From assembly GCF_009707385.1 (NCBI RefSeq), contig NZ_CP046115.1, positions 3,286,001 through 3,350,000 of the forward strand: a stretch of 64,000 nucleotides of DNA, written 5' to 3'. Under the pieces are notes generated by a model. That model saw only the letters and a list, made by a program, of their open reading frames with translations. It had not been told where the DNA came from and searched no databases. The stretch comes from Klebsiella oxytoca. GTDB taxonomy: Bacteria > Pseudomonadota > Gammaproteobacteria > Enterobacterales > Enterobacteriaceae. Shown here piece after piece: positions 54,329-64,000 of the stretch (position 1 is the first letter of the stretch; every line of letters begins with the position of its first letter). A program made the translations under genes and the position numbers.

Positions 54329-56014
54329 TCAGGCTTTATTGTCTACTTTAGCGCGGGCTTCGTCACGCAGTTCTCGACGTAAAATTTTCCCGACGTTGGA
54401 TTTCGGCAGTTCGTCACGAAACTCAACCAGCTTAGGTACCTTGTAGCCGGTGAGCTGGCGACGGCAGAAGGTGATCAGCATCTCATCAGTTAACGCTGGA
54501 TCTTTTTTGACCACGAAAATTTTCACCGCTTCCCCGCTGCTTCCGGACGGCACGCCTACTGCCGCAACCTCCTGAACGCCGGAGTGCTGCATCACCACGT
54601 CTTCAATTTCATTTGGATAGACGTTGAAGCCCGAGACAAGAATCATATCTTTTTTGCGATCGACAATACGCAGGAAGCCTTCTTCATCCATCACCGCGAT
54701 ATCGCCGGTGTGCAGCCAGCCGTTTTTGATAATTTCGGCGGTCGCATCAGGACGCTGCCAGTATCCCAGCATCACCTGCGGCCCTTTAATGCACAGTTCG
54801 CCCGGTTCTCCCGGCGCGACTTCATTATCATCGTCATCCACCAGCTTCGCTTCGGTGGACGGTACCGGCAGGCCAATACTGCCGCTGTGATAGTCAATAT
54901 CGTGCGGGTTGACGCTCACCAGCGGAGCGCACTCCGTCAGGCCATAGCCCTCAAGGAGATACTGTCCGGTCAGCTTAACCCAGCGCTCCGCAACCACCTG
55001 CTGCACCGGCATTCCGCCGCCTGCGGAGAGGTGCAGGGAGGAGAAATCAAGCTGCTGAAACTCTTTGTTGTTGAGCAGCGCGTTAAACAAGGTATTCACC
55101 CCGGTCATCGCGGTGAAAGGATATTTCGCCAGCTCTTTCACCAGGCCCGGAATGTCGCGCGGATTGGTAATCAGCAGGTTCTGCCCGCCCAGCTCAATAA
55201 ACAGCAGACAGTTCATGGTCAGCGCAAAGATGTGGTACAGCGGTAACGCGGTAACGACCAGCTCTTTCCCGCGGTGGAGCAGCGGCCCGTAGGTGCCGTT
55301 AACCTGCTCAAGGTTCGCCAGCATATTACGGTGCGTGAGCATCGCCCCTTTCGCTACCCCAGTTGTCCCGCCGGTATATTGCAAAAAGGCCAGATCCTGA
55401 GGAACAATTTCCGGCTTGATATACTGCATGCGATAGCCGTGATGCAGCGCGCTGCGAAACGAGATAGCGTCAGGCAGGTGGTATTTTGGCACCAGTCGTT
55501 TGATGTACTTGACCACAAAGTTAACCAGCGTGCCTTTCGCCGTAGAAAGCTGATCGCCCATACGGGTTAAAATCACGTGCTTAACCTGGGTTTTATCAAC
55601 CACTTTTTCCAGGGTATGCGCGAAGTTGGAGACAATCACAATGGCGGTAGCGCCGCTGTCGTTCAACTGATGCTCCAGTTCTCGTGGGGTATACAGCGGA
55701 TTGACGTTCACCACGATCATACCCGCGCGCAGGATACCAAACAGCGCCACCGGATATTGCAGCAGGTTAGGCATCATCAGGGCGACGCGGTCGCCTTTTT
55801 GCAGGCCTAAGCCTTCCTGAAGATAAGCGGCGAACGCCCGGCTGCGCTCCTCCAGCTTACGATAGGTCATCACCTCACCCATGTTGATAAATGCCGGTTG
55901 ATCGGCATAGCGGGTAGTGGCGTGTTCAAACAGTTCAACCAGGGATTGATAGCGGTCAGGGTTTATCTCCGCAGGCACATCCGCGGGATAACGATTTAGC
56001 CAAACCTTTTTCAC
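54329..56014 (-). CDS. fadD: FadD, long-chain acyl-CoA synthetase
   Basis: 561 residues from a GTG at 56014 (GAGG seven bases upstream), the E. coli length; E. coli also lacks an ATG start here. The ATP/AMP motif is [14 protein letters not shown], and the fatty acid motif is [17 protein letters not shown]. It activates fatty acids during uptake and is repressed by FadR. Confidence 0.97.
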   Translation of the reverse strand: MKKVWLNRYPADVPAEINPDRYQSLVELFEHATTRYADQPAFINMGEVMTYRKLEERSRAFAAYLQEGLGLQKGDRVALMMPNLLQYPVALFGILRAGMIVVNVNPLYTPRELEHQLNDSGATAIVIVSNFAHTLEKVVDKTQVKHVILTRMGDQLSTAKGTLVNFVVKYIKRLVPKYHLPDAISFRSALHHGYRMQYIKPEIVPQDLAFLQYTGGTTGVAKGAMLTHRNMLANLEQVNGTYGPLLHRGKELVVTALPLYHIFALTMNCLLFIELGGQNLLITNPRDIPGLVKELAKYPFTAMTGVNTLFNALLNNKEFQQLDFSSLHLSAGGGMPVQQVVAERWVKLTGQYLLEGYGLTECAPLVSVNPHDIDYHSGSIGLPVPSTEAKLVDDDDNEVAPGEPGELCIKGPQVMLGYWQRPDATAEIIKNGWLHTGDIAVMDEEGFLRIVDRKKDMILVSGFNVYPNEIEDVVMQHSGVQEVAAVGVPSGSSGEAVKIFVVKKDPALTDEMLITFCRRQLTGYKVPKLVEFRDELPKSNVGKILRRELRDEARAKVDNKA

Positions 56015-56222
56015 TGCATCACCTCTGAAATAGTTATTCGTCGTCATCACAGCCCCTGATCAACAAACATTTTATTAACATTATATTAACTCAGCGTACC
56101 AGTTTATTAATTAGGCGTTGTACAGGTTGCGAAGCACGTCACTATTTATTTTTCTTATTTCACTGAAAACGAAGAAACAGCGGACAGGCCGCTGTTTCTT
56201 TTTGCTTATAAAACCCGCAAAA

Positions 56223-56804
56223 TCATTCAGTTACAACGTTTCTGACTTCTGCCGGGCCCGGGTTATACCAGCCCCAGCCGCCGTGGCCATAGACCCACGG
56301 ACGCGGCCCGAACATCCACGGGTCGATCGGCTGCGGCGGCATGACCACCTGCTGCACGACGTTCCAGCGCTTATAGCCGGTAACATTCATCAGCATGAAT
56401 TGATACGCCGTGTTACCAACTTTACCGTCAACGACGCCGACAATCGGGCCAACCACCGTAACCAGCTGTCCGCGAAAATCCACCGGGTCGATAAATCCGT
56501 TAACATCGGCAAAAATACGCCCGCGCGACGGCTCGCCAAGCCCCGGACGCGCTGCCTCATCGAGCTGTACGGTGGCAATTTCCAGCCGGGTTTTACCCTG
56601 CTGATTCAGCACGTTGACCACCTTGCCGCCAAAACGCGCTTCCTGACCGACATACAGCTGCGGCGCGTTCATCACGCGGACTAAATCCTGCTGCGGCGTC
56701 GGGGTGGTGCCTTTAATGGCATCCGGAACCGAAACGCACCCGCTCAGCGCAGCGACGCATGCAGCCGCGACCACCCAACGCACTACCGTTTTTTGACCCG
56801 TCAT
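56223..56804 (-). CDS. yeaY: YeaY, Slp-family outer membrane lipoprotein
   Basis: 193 residues. Lipobox LSGC, Cys23. The Slp domain follows ([16 protein letters not shown]). The C-terminus is rich in Pro, Trp, Tyr and Gly. Related to the starvation lipoprotein Slp; role unclear. Its gene sits between fadD and tsaB as in E. coli. Confidence 0.94.
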   Translation of the reverse strand: MTGQKTVVRWVVAAACVAALSGCVSVPDAIKGTTPTPQQDLVRVMNAPQLYVGQEARFGGKVVNVLNQQGKTRLEIATVQLDEAARPGLGEPSRGRIFADVNGFIDPVDFRGQLVTVVGPIVGVVDGKVGNTAYQFMLMNVTGYKRWNVVQQVVMPPQPIDPWMFGPRPWVYGHGGWGWYNPGPAEVRNVVTE

Positions 56805-56847
56805 GACGCGACTCCTTCCTTTTTCTCAGACTTATAGTTACTGAGAT

Positions 56848-57543
56848 TCACTCGAGGCCAGGAAGTTTCTTCCATGCCACTTCGTTACGTAAATAAACTG
56901 GTTCCGCGTGTTCGACGGCGACGGTTTTCCCTGCCGTAAACAGATGGCACGCCAGCGGCAGCATATCCTGCGCTTCAGGAAGTTCGATTTCTCCCGCGGT
57001 GAGCGTTAAACCACAGCCGCTCGCCATATCCGGCCACGCCTGCCAGCCGGTGCCAACGGTGGCCCACTCGCCTTCGAGCTGCTGCAGACGCTCGCGAACC
57101 GCTTCCGGCTTGAGAACCGCTTCGCTCTCTTCGCCGTGCCAGACGCCCTGCTCATCGCGCTGGTACTCCGCCCAGTAAACTTCACCCATTCTGGCGTCAA
57201 TGGCCGCCAGAATGCGGGTCGCTCCGGTTTTCCGCCAGGCGCCCTGCGCCATGGTTGCCAGCGTGGAGACGCCGATCATCGGCAGCTCGGCCCCCAGCGC
57301 CAGCCCCTGCGCAATCCCGATACCAATGCGCACGCCGGTAAAGCTGCCCGGCCCGCGGCCAAAGGCCAGCGCATCCAGCTCGGTTAATCGCGTGCCGCTT
57401 TCATTGAGGACCTCCTGCACCAGGGGCAGGATACGTTGAGTATGTTCACGGGGGCAGATTTCAAAATGAGCACTAAGGGTGCCATCATTCCACAGCGCCG
57501 CGGAGCAGGCCTCCGTGGCGGTATCGATAGCCAAAATTTGCAT
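56848..57543 (-). CDS. tsaB: TsaB, tRNA t6A biosynthesis protein
   Basis: 231 residues from the ATG at 57543, the E. coli length. ASKHA fold: [15 protein letters not shown] at the start, and [14 protein letters not shown] near 67. It bridges TsaD and TsaE in making threonylcarbamoyladenosine at tRNA position 37; it is essential. Confidence 0.97.
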   Translation of the reverse strand: MQILAIDTATEACSAALWNDGTLSAHFEICPREHTQRILPLVQEVLNESGTRLTELDALAFGRGPGSFTGVRIGIGIAQGLALGAELPMIGVSTLATMAQGAWRKTGATRILAAIDARMGEVYWAEYQRDEQGVWHGEESEAVLKPEAVRERLQQLEGEWATVGTGWQAWPDMASGCGLTLTAGEIELPEAQDMLPLACHLFTAGKTVAVEHAEPVYLRNEVAWKKLPGLE

Positions 57544-57610
57544 GGGTTGTCGCGCTCTCGCTCTAGCAGATTGACAAAATGGCGCGCAGCTTAGCACATT
57601 TTGCGCCGGA

Positions 57611-59521
57611 TTACCTCGCCGGCGGCACCGCAAGAAAACGCACCGCACGGCGGATATCGCGCGTTCGCGGCGCGGGAGGAAGGCTGGCGAGAAATACCGC
57701 CCCATAGGGACGCATCACCAGACGGTTGTCGCAGATAACCAGTACTCCGCGATCGTCGATATCGCGAATCAGCCGCCCCACGCCCTGTTTAAGAGTAATC
57801 ACCGCATCCGGTAGCTGCACCTCATCAAAAGGGTCGCCGCCGCGCAGACGGCAGTCTTCCATGCGCGCCTTGAGTAACGGATCGTCCGGCGAGGTGAACG
57901 GCAATTTGTCGATAATCACCAGCGAAAGCGCATCACCGCGCACGTCTACCCCTTCCCAGAAGCTGTTGGTCGCCACCAGCAGCGCATTCCCGGCGCTGAC
58001 GAACTGCTGTAAAAGCTGGCCTTTACTGGTCTCCCCCTGCAGCAGTACCGGCAGGGTCATGGTGGCGCGGAACTGCTCCGCCAGATCGCGCATCATGGCG
58101 TGGGAGGTGCAAAGCATAAAGCAGCGCCCGTCGTTAGCCTCAATCAACGGCTTGAGCATTGCCGCCAAATGCCGCGCCGCGCCGGGCTGGTTGGGTAAAG
58201 GTAAATTGCGCGGCACGCACAGCAGCGCCTGGTGGGCGTAATCAAAGGGGCTGGGCAGCAGCAGCGTTTGCGCGTCGCTAATCCCCAAACGATCGGTGAA
58301 ATGGTGCAAGTCGTCATTGACCGATAGCGTCGCCGAGGTAAAGATCCAGCTCCCGGATTTTTGCGCCATCACCTCTTTAAACTTATCCGCCACCGTCAGC
58401 GGGGTTAGCGCCAGGGTAAAGTTGCGGGAGGTACACTCATACCAGTAGCTAAAGCCCGGCTGGTTGGTCTCTTTCAGGCGCTTCAGACGTCCGCGGTAAA
58501 TGGTGGCCCGCTCAAAGGCGGCATCCAGCAGCGCTGAGCGTCCCAGCGACAGCTTTGCCACGTCGTAACAGAGCTCAAGAGCATCATCAAGCAGCAGGAG
58601 CGCGCGCTGGATGTTGTTATCCGCAAGAAGCTCGCGCAGATTGCCGCGATAGCCCGGCTCTCCCAGCTGCAGGCGAAAATCCTGCGCGCTCTGGGCCAGT
58701 CGATCGGCGCACTTCTGCAGCTGCTGAGTGTCTTTAAGCTCGGTGCGATAAGCAATAGTGATATCTTTTGCCAGGTCCAGCAGCTGACGGCTGGAGAGCG
58801 ATTGCCCGAAATACTGGCTGGCGATGTCCGGCAGCTGATGCGCTTCATCGAAAATCATCACTTCCGCTTCCGGAATCAGCTCGGCAAAGCCGCTCTCTTT
58901 GACCACCATATCGGCGAGAAACAGATGATGGTTGACCACCACCACGTCGGCATCCATCGCCTTTTTCCGCGCCTTAACCACAAAACAGTCTTTATATAAC
59001 GGGCAGTCGCTGCCGAGGCAGTTATCGTTGGTGCTGGTGACCAGCGGCCAGGCCTGGGAATCTTCGGCTACGCTGGCGCAGGTGCTGATATCGCCATCGA
59101 CGGTTTGGTTAGACCATGAGCGCAGCAGAATAACATCGCTGAGGGTTTGCACCGGCAGATCGCCCCCGGCAAGCGCCTGCTGCTCCAGACGCTCAAGACA
59201 CAGGTAGTTCGAACGCCCTTTCAACAGGGCCAGCTTGCCGCTGAACTTCAACGCTTTGGCGACGGTAGGCAAATCCCGACTGTAGAGCTGATCCTGTAAC
59301 GCTTTCGAGCCGGTGGAGATAATGACTTTTTTATTTGCGCGCAGCGCCGGCGCAAGGTAAGCGTAGGTTTTCCCGGTTCCGGTGCCCGCCTCAACCACCA
59401 GCGGACGGGTTTCTTTAATCGCGCTGGTGACGGCGAAAGCCATCTGGCGCTGCGGCTCGCGTGGTTTAAATCCCGCAATCGCGCTGGCCAGCTGGCCGTC
59501 TGCTGCAAAATCGTCGATCAC
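57611..59521 (-). CDS. yoaA: YoaA, XPD/DinG-family DNA helicase
   Basis: 636 residues, the E. coli length. Walker [10 protein letters not shown] at 44-52, four cysteines for a [4Fe-4S] cluster ([10 protein letters not shown]...[15 protein letters not shown]), DEAH box FDEAHQLP and the C-terminal QGVGRLIRD motif VI. In E. coli it pairs with the polymerase chi subunit HolC in replication repair. Confidence 0.96.
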   Translation of the reverse strand: MIDDFAADGQLASAIAGFKPREPQRQMAFAVTSAIKETRPLVVEAGTGTGKTYAYLAPALRANKKVIISTGSKALQDQLYSRDLPTVAKALKFSGKLALLKGRSNYLCLERLEQQALAGGDLPVQTLSDVILLRSWSNQTVDGDISTCASVAEDSQAWPLVTSTNDNCLGSDCPLYKDCFVVKARKKAMDADVVVVNHHLFLADMVVKESGFAELIPEAEVMIFDEAHQLPDIASQYFGQSLSSRQLLDLAKDITIAYRTELKDTQQLQKCADRLAQSAQDFRLQLGEPGYRGNLRELLADNNIQRALLLLDDALELCYDVAKLSLGRSALLDAAFERATIYRGRLKRLKETNQPGFSYWYECTSRNFTLALTPLTVADKFKEVMAQKSGSWIFTSATLSVNDDLHHFTDRLGISDAQTLLLPSPFDYAHQALLCVPRNLPLPNQPGAARHLAAMLKPLIEANDGRCFMLCTSHAMMRDLAEQFRATMTLPVLLQGETSKGQLLQQFVSAGNALLVATNSFWEGVDVRGDALSLVIIDKLPFTSPDDPLLKARMEDCRLRGGDPFDEVQLPDAVITLKQGVGRLIRDIDDRGVLVICDNRLVMRPYGAVFLASLPPAPRTRDIRRAVRFLAVPPAR

Positions 59522-59652
59522 ATTACCCCCTGGTTATTTGGACAGTGATTATGTCAGGGTGGAGTCGTTTTCGCCAGTGCAGGTAGTGACGCAGGTGAAA
59601 CATTATGGCAGTCTTGCCGCAGCTTGATGAACCGAACATAGAGGAAATTAAA

Positions 59653-59997
59653 ATGACAATTACGCGTATTGATGCTGAAGCCCGCTGGTCTGATGTCGTT
59701 ATTCACAACCAGACGCTGTACTACACCGGCGTGCCGTCCAACCTTGACGCCGATGCCTGCGCGCAAACAGCCGATACTCTGGCGCAGATTGACGCGGTGC
59801 TGGAGAAACAGGGCAGCAACAAGTCGCGTATTCTTGACGCTACCATTTTCCTCGCCGACGGCGCAGATTTTGCGGCGATGAACCAGGCCTGGGATGCATG
59901 GGTCGTCGCCGGTCATGCGCCGGTACGCTGTACGGTACAGGCGAAACTGATGAACCCGAAGTTCAAAGTCGAGATTAAAATCATCGCCGCAGTGTAA
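59653..59997 (+). CDS. yoaB: YoaB, RidA-family enamine/imine deaminase
   Basis: 114 residues from the ATG at 59653, the E. coli length; the 16 in-frame codons upstream have no counterpart. The RidA-family Arg lies in GHAPVRCTVQAKL. Probably clears reactive enamine intermediates. Divergent to yoaA. Confidence 0.95.
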   Translation: MTITRIDAEARWSDVVIHNQTLYYTGVPSNLDADACAQTADTLAQIDAVLEKQGSNKSRILDATIFLADGADFAAMNQAWDAWVVAGHAPVRCTVQAKLMNPKFKVEIKIIAAV

Positions 59998-60013
59998 GAC
60001 AGCCGTAGCCCCG

Positions 60014-60090
60014 TAGCCCGGGCAAGCGTAGCGCCGCCCGGGAAGAAGCCGCGCCAGAGCCGCTATCCGGCGCATTCCCCGGATAGCGGC
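60014..60090. repeat. REP/BIME-type palindromes after yoaB
   Basis: A REP-like GTAGCCCGGGCAAGCGTAGC...GCCGCCCGGG (60014-60042) resembling the tandem array at 27 kb, then a perfect 12-bp stem GCCGCTATCCGG/CCGGATAGCGGC (60059-60090). Confidence 0.8.
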
Positions 60091-60147
60091 GTAAACGCCT
60101 TATTCGGGTTACATATCAGCCGCCGGAGGGCAAGAAGCATTGTGCTA

Positions 60148-61287
60148 TCAGCCCGGACACCACATCAGCTGTTCCTTAAGCTGCAGCGTTTCCTGCGGCA
60201 CACACTTCAGCGCCTCACGATAGCTGGCGGATTGTTTTGCGTAGCCCCGCACCGATTGCAGCAGCACCCGCAGCGCGCTGTCCCACACAATCCCCTGCAG
60301 GTCGCTGTACGGCCAGAGATCCGGTTCGCGGATAAACGGCACCAGGTAATCTATCCCCTGCTTCACCCCTCGCCCGTCGCGGATGGTGTTCCAGCGATCG
60401 AACTCGACGTGCTCGGCGTAGCGGTTAAGCAGCAGATGTGCTTCCAGGTTAAACAGCGAGTAGTGGAACGGAATTGTGCGTTCAAGCTCCATCGTCTGCT
60501 TACCATCCTGGTCAATCTGCGCCGCCATCCGCTGGGTGATCCCCTGCTCAATGATCCGCGCCGCCAGCCCTTTATCGCCGTAGAATAAGGCGTTAACCGT
60601 CCGCTGGGCGTCATACCAGGTGCCGTGGTTGTTGTGCCAGACGTACTCGGAGTGGCCGATTTCGCTGTAGTACATCCAGTGATTAAAATCCCGGAACCAC
60701 TGGTGCAGGCCGATAATATCGTCGGTATCCAGCACGTTCGCCGAACTAATCAAGCCGATAGTATCGACTACCATCCACATTAAGCGGGTGTCAATCAGCC
60801 CGGTCCCACGGCCGGAAACAATTCCCGGAATCGCCTGACCATAGTTCAGATGCGGATTCATTCGCGTTTCAGCATCGAGGAACCAGCAGCGGATCTGAAC
60901 GGCCGCCGCCTGTGCGTACTGGCGCTGACCGGTGAAATACCACGCCAGCCCCAGCGTCAGGCACCGTTCACACATGCGGATAATGCGCGAGGTGTCGGTA
61001 TCGTTATTTTCACACTGCGGGTTGATATGCCCGTCGCGGCGAATATACGGCAGTCCATTGGGGCGCCGTGGGTTCGGCCACCAGTAGGTGCCCAGACTGT
61101 AGTAATCGTGGGCGTCGCCGCTGGCCGGGCGCAGTTTTTTATGCACCACGCTTTCCGGCGCTTCGCGACGCAGAGTGTCGGCCTCCGAAACCAGTTTGCT
61201 CAACGCCAGCTGCAGCGGCGAGAACGGCTGTTTTAAGCCCGCACGCGCGTTTTCCAGACAGGTTTCGTCAAGAGTGTACAGCTTCAT
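60148..61287 (-). CDS. Cytoplasmic alginate-lyase-family polysaccharide lyase
   Basis: 379 residues from the ATG at 61287 (GAGG five bases upstream); a GTG at 61293 is also usable. The fold is the alpha/alpha toroid of the alginate_lyase family (PL5/PL38-like): WWPNPRRPNGLPYIRRDG near 70 and HNNHGTWYDAQ near 217, where Asn/His/Tyr are catalytic in relatives. No signal peptide, so it should act on oligosaccharides already inside. It ends the ABC-transporter operon. Substrate could be an oligoglucuronide or oligoalginate; not settled. Confidence 0.8.
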   Translation of the reverse strand: MKLYTLDETCLENARAGLKQPFSPLQLALSKLVSEADTLRREAPESVVHKKLRPASGDAHDYYSLGTYWWPNPRRPNGLPYIRRDGHINPQCENNDTDTSRIIRMCERCLTLGLAWYFTGQRQYAQAAAVQIRCWFLDAETRMNPHLNYGQAIPGIVSGRGTGLIDTRLMWMVVDTIGLISSANVLDTDDIIGLHQWFRDFNHWMYYSEIGHSEYVWHNNHGTWYDAQRTVNALFYGDKGLAARIIEQGITQRMAAQIDQDGKQTMELERTIPFHYSLFNLEAHLLLNRYAEHVEFDRWNTIRDGRGVKQGIDYLVPFIREPDLWPYSDLQGIVWDSALRVLLQSVRGYAKQSASYREALKCVPQETLQLKEQLMWCPG

Positions 61288-61294
61288 CGCCACC

Positions 61295-62389
61295 TCAGCT
61301 CTCCTCCCGGCACGCTATACGCTGGCCGCTCTGCGCATCAAACAGATGCACGCCGGAAAGCTTCGGCTGCAGCCAGATGCTGTCGCCTTCTTTCACTTCC
61401 AGCCGCTGTTTAAATACCGAAGTAAACGCACCGCCTACGGTATCGCAGAACAGCTGCATATCCGAACCGGTGTTCTCCACCGCCGTGACCTTTGCTGCCA
61501 GCGCGTCATCGCGCGCCTCGTGTACCACGTTGACCTGTTCAGGACGAATGGCATATACCACCCGCTGACCGTCGGTGACCTGTAATCCCGCGGGTAAAGC
61601 CAGCAGGGAGCCATCTTTCAGCCGCAGGCTGGTCGCACTGCCGCTCAGCACAACTTCGCCAGGCAGCTGGTTAATCTCCGGTGAGCCGATAAACCCGGCA
61701 ACGAACAGATTCGCCGGCTGGTCGTACAGCTCCAGCGGCGTCCCCGCCTGTTCAATTCGCCCGTCGCGCAGAACGACGATCATCTGCCCCATGGTCATAG
61801 CTTCAATCTGATCGTGGGTGACGTACACCGAGGTGGTTTTCAGCCGACGATGCAGTTCGCGGATCTCGCCGCGGACTTGGGTACGCAGCTTGGCGTCAAG
61901 GTTTGACAGCGGTTCATCAAATAAAAACACCTGCGGTTTGCGCACGATGGCGCGCCCCATCGCCACGCGCTGGCGCTGACCGCCGGAGAGATCTTTTGGT
62001 AAGCGTTCCAGCAGCGGCTCCAGGCCCAGCAGCGCAGCGGCTTCATTCACCTTTTGATTGATCTCTGCTTTCGGCAGCTTAGCCATCTTCAGGGCAAAGC
62101 CCATATTTTCTCGCACCGTCATCTGCGGATAGAGCGCATAGCTCTGGAACACCATCGCGATATCGCGCAGCTTCGGCTCCACCTCGGTGACGTTACGTTC
62201 ATTGATATGCACCTCTCCGCCGGAGATCTCCTCCAGGCCGGCAATCATGCGCAATAACGTAGACTTGCCGCAGCCGCTGGGTCCGACAAGGACGCAGAAC
62301 TCGCCGTCCGGGATAGTCAGCGACACATCTTTAATCACGTGCGCATCACCATATGATTTACGTACGCTATTCAGTACAACAGATCCCAT
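61295..62389 (-). CDS. ABC sugar importer ATPase (MalK/UgpC type)
   Basis: 364 residues from the ATG at 62389 (AAGGAG upstream). Walker A GPSGCGKST, signature LSGGQRQRVAMGRA, Walker B VFLFDEPLSNLDAKLR, and a C-terminal TOBE domain. It powers the two permeases encoded before it; the next gene begins directly after its stop. Confidence 0.93.
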   Translation of the reverse strand: MGSVVLNSVRKSYGDAHVIKDVSLTIPDGEFCVLVGPSGCGKSTLLRMIAGLEEISGGEVHINERNVTEVEPKLRDIAMVFQSYALYPQMTVRENMGFALKMAKLPKAEINQKVNEAAALLGLEPLLERLPKDLSGGQRQRVAMGRAIVRKPQVFLFDEPLSNLDAKLRTQVRGEIRELHRRLKTTSVYVTHDQIEAMTMGQMIVVLRDGRIEQAGTPLELYDQPANLFVAGFIGSPEINQLPGEVVLSGSATSLRLKDGSLLALPAGLQVTDGQRVVYAIRPEQVNVVHEARDDALAAKVTAVENTGSDMQLFCDTVGGAFTSVFKQRLEVKEGDSIWLQPKLSGVHLFDAQSGQRIACREES

Positions 62390-62399
62390 TGGTAACTCC

Positions 62400-63239
62400 T
62401 TATCCTTTGACCGCGCCGGACATAATCCCGCGATTGAAATGTTTTTGCAGACCCAGATAGACGATGATGCTGGGCAGCATCGCCAGCAGCGTAATGGCGA
62501 TAAAAATGTTCGGCGTGATGCTCTCATCGGTACGCAGCGTGCCGAGGATCACCGGAATCGTATTCAGGCTGTCCTGATTCACCACAATCAGCGGCAGCAG
62601 GTACTGATCCCAAATCATAATGAAGCCGAACGTCACTACCGTACCGAGCGCCGGTTTCACCAGCGGCAGGATCACGTGGAAGAAGATCTGCCATTCGTTG
62701 GCGCCGTCAATTCGCGCCGCCTCTTCCAGCTCTTTCGGAATCGCCGACATAAATTCGGTCAGCACAAAGATGGAGAACGCCCAGCCGACGACCGGCAAAA
62801 TCATTCCGAGATAGCTGTTGTAGAGCGAGGCATCGATAAACGGCAGCCGCCAGTTAATAATCATGTATAACGGAATCGCGATAACCTCTTCGGGCAGCAT
62901 CATGGTCGACAAAATCACCAGGCTCACCAGCGCCACGCCGCGGAACTTCTTACGTGCCAGGGCATACGCCGCCAGCGCGCTGACCGACACCTGCAAAACG
63001 GTGCCAAAGAACACCACCAGGATCGAGTTCAGCAGATACTGCCAGACGCCGATATCCATCCACGCGAAAATGAAGTTCTCAAACGAGAATTGATTCGGCC
63101 AGGCCAGCAGTTCGCCCGGCTTCACCGGCGCGCCGCTGAATGCGGTGGCGACGATGCCCCAGAACGGCCCGACAAAGACGATCAGCAGCAGCGCGTAGAT
63201 GCACCAGCGTCCTGCTGTATCCCAACGTTTACTTAACAT
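62400..63239 (-). CDS. ABC sugar importer permease (MalG type)
   Basis: 279 residues, six helices. The EAA loop is EEAARIDGANEWQIFFHVIL. Operon member between the second permease and the ATPase. Confidence 0.92.
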   Translation of the reverse strand: MLSKRWDTAGRWCIYALLLIVFVGPFWGIVATAFSGAPVKPGELLAWPNQFSFENFIFAWMDIGVWQYLLNSILVVFFGTVLQVSVSALAAYALARKKFRGVALVSLVILSTMMLPEEVIAIPLYMIINWRLPFIDASLYNSYLGMILPVVGWAFSIFVLTEFMSAIPKELEEAARIDGANEWQIFFHVILPLVKPALGTVVTFGFIMIWDQYLLPLIVVNQDSLNTIPVILGTLRTDESITPNIFIAITLLAMLPSIIVYLGLQKHFNRGIMSGAVKG

Positions 63240-63248
63240 CGCGGCTCC

Positions 63249-64000
63249 TTAGTAACGTGCAATACGTTTTTTCAGCGTCAGATGACAAATGGTTAAGAAA
63301 ACCGTGAAGGTGAAGAGCAGGAACGACACCGCCGAAGCGTAACCGTAGTCAAACTGCTCAAAACCCAGTTTGTAGATGTGGGTCATGACCATTTCCGTGG
63401 CGTTAGAAGGTCCTCCGCCGGTGGTGGCGTACACCTCGGCAAACACGCGGAAACCACGAATAAAGGAGAGCATCAGCACCACCGAGAGCGCCGGGATCAT
63501 GCCGGGCAGCGTGACGTAGCGCAGACGATTCCACCAGTTAGCGCCATCCACGTTCGCCGCATCGTATAAATCGCGGCTGATCCCAGCCAGGCCGGCAATA
63601 AAGATCACCATGTTGTAAGGCACCGCTTTCCAGATGTGCAGCAGCATGATGACCCCCAGCGCCTGATCGGAACTGGCCAGAAAACCCTGATCGGCTACGC
63701 CAAACCAGCTGAGGATGTGGTTAACCACGCCGTTGGGCGTCGGATTGAACAAAATACGCCACATTTCGGCGACGATCGCCGCGCTGGTGACCGCGGGTAA
63801 AAAGATGGCGGTTCGAATAAAACGCAGGTGGCGCGCCGGGCCTTCCAGCAGCATGGCCAGGAAGAACGCCAGGATAGCCGCGGCAAACATCGTTACCACC
63901 ACGTACAGCAGCGTATTCACCACCGCCGCGTGCAGCGCTACGTCGGCGAAAGCGCGGGCGAAGTTATCGAGCCCCACCCATTCGTCCGGCTGATTAAAGT
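63249..64000 (-). CDS. ABC sugar importer permease (MalF type), 5' end outside window
   Basis: At least 249 residues; the frame stays open to the window end (FNQPDEWVGLDNFARAF). EAA loop DAANVDGANWWNRLRYVTLPG. It would be preceded by a solute-binding-protein gene outside the window. Confidence 0.9.
   Translation of the reverse strand, partial: FNQPDEWVGLDNFARAFADVALHAAVVNTLLYVVVTMFAAAILAFFLAMLLEGPARHLRFIRTAIFLPAVTSAAIVAEMWRILFNPTPNGVVNHILSWFGVADQGFLASSDQALGVIMLLHIWKAVPYNMVIFIAGLAGISRDLYDAANVDGANWWNRLRYVTLPGMIPALSVVLMLSFIRGFRVFAEVYATTGGGPSNATEMVMTHIYKLGFEQFDYGYASAVSFLLFTFTVFLTICHLTLKKRIARY

Overview
The window is a chromosomal segment of an enterobacterium (Enterobacteriaceae, probably of the Klebsiella/Enterobacter/Kosakonia type; genus not resolved). 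The evidence is long blocks of genes whose proteins closely resemble E. coli ones in E. coli-like order (emtA-ldcA-cvrA-dadX-dadA-ycgB-fadR-nhaB-dsbB; ycgN-ycgM-ycgL-minCDE; rnd-fadD-yeaY-tsaB-yoaA-yoaB), together with ERIC and REP/BIME repeats.

Region 1 (1-18.1 kb) is an anaerobic purine/urate catabolism cluster. It holds a carbamate kinase (cut by the window start), an XdhC-type maturation factor, YgfK and SsnA, the ferredoxin-type proteins YgfS and YgfT, the urate permease YgfU, a selenocysteine-containing formate dehydrogenase H (FdhF, in-frame UGA at codon 140), the molybdopterin cytidylyltransferase MocA, and a molybdenum hydroxylase. The hydroxylase is split unusually: a separate 2Fe-2S subunit and one 1070-residue chain in which the molybdopterin part is followed by the FAD part. 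In E. coli fdhF is unlinked to this cluster, although formate-dependent urate degradation needs both. Three transcription units (ygfK, ygfU-fdhF and the xdh-mocA operon) each carry a sigma-54 type -24/-12 promoter and, 120-190 bp upstream, a shared 17-bp site with a TATCA-N3-TGATA core. This looks like one sigma-54 regulon whose activator lies outside the window.

Region 2 (18.1-34.4 kb) is accessory. It contains a sugar-porter MFS protein translationally coupled to a lone mannitol-type EIIA domain, a periplasmic hydroxyisourate hydrolase, the lipocalin Blc, a coiled-coil lipoprotein, a PckA with a divergent LysR regulator, an RluA-family pseudouridine synthase, a tandem 126-bp BIME array, a desaturase overlapping a PhnD-like gene, an MFS exporter with a divergent AraC regulator, and a GPH sugar symporter with a RafY-like porin.

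Region 3 (34.8-60.0 kb) is mostly conserved core: treA, two tandem paralogous membrane proteins of unknown function, cell-wall recycling (emtA, ldcA), D-alanine catabolism (dadAX), fatty-acid regulation and activation (fadR, fadD), ion antiport (cvrA, nhaB), disulfide formation (dsbB), division-site selection (minCDE), RNase D, tsaB, yoaA and yoaB. The min genes directly adjoin rnd-fadD here, whereas the two blocks are far apart in E. coli K-12.

Region 4 (60.1-64 kb) is a carbohydrate operon on the minus strand: two ABC permeases (the first cut by the window end), a MalK/UgpC-type ATPase and a cytoplasmic alginate-lyase-family enzyme, suggesting import and intracellular cleavage of an acidic oligosaccharide.

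I saw no tRNA, rRNA, CRISPR array, prophage or insertion sequence.
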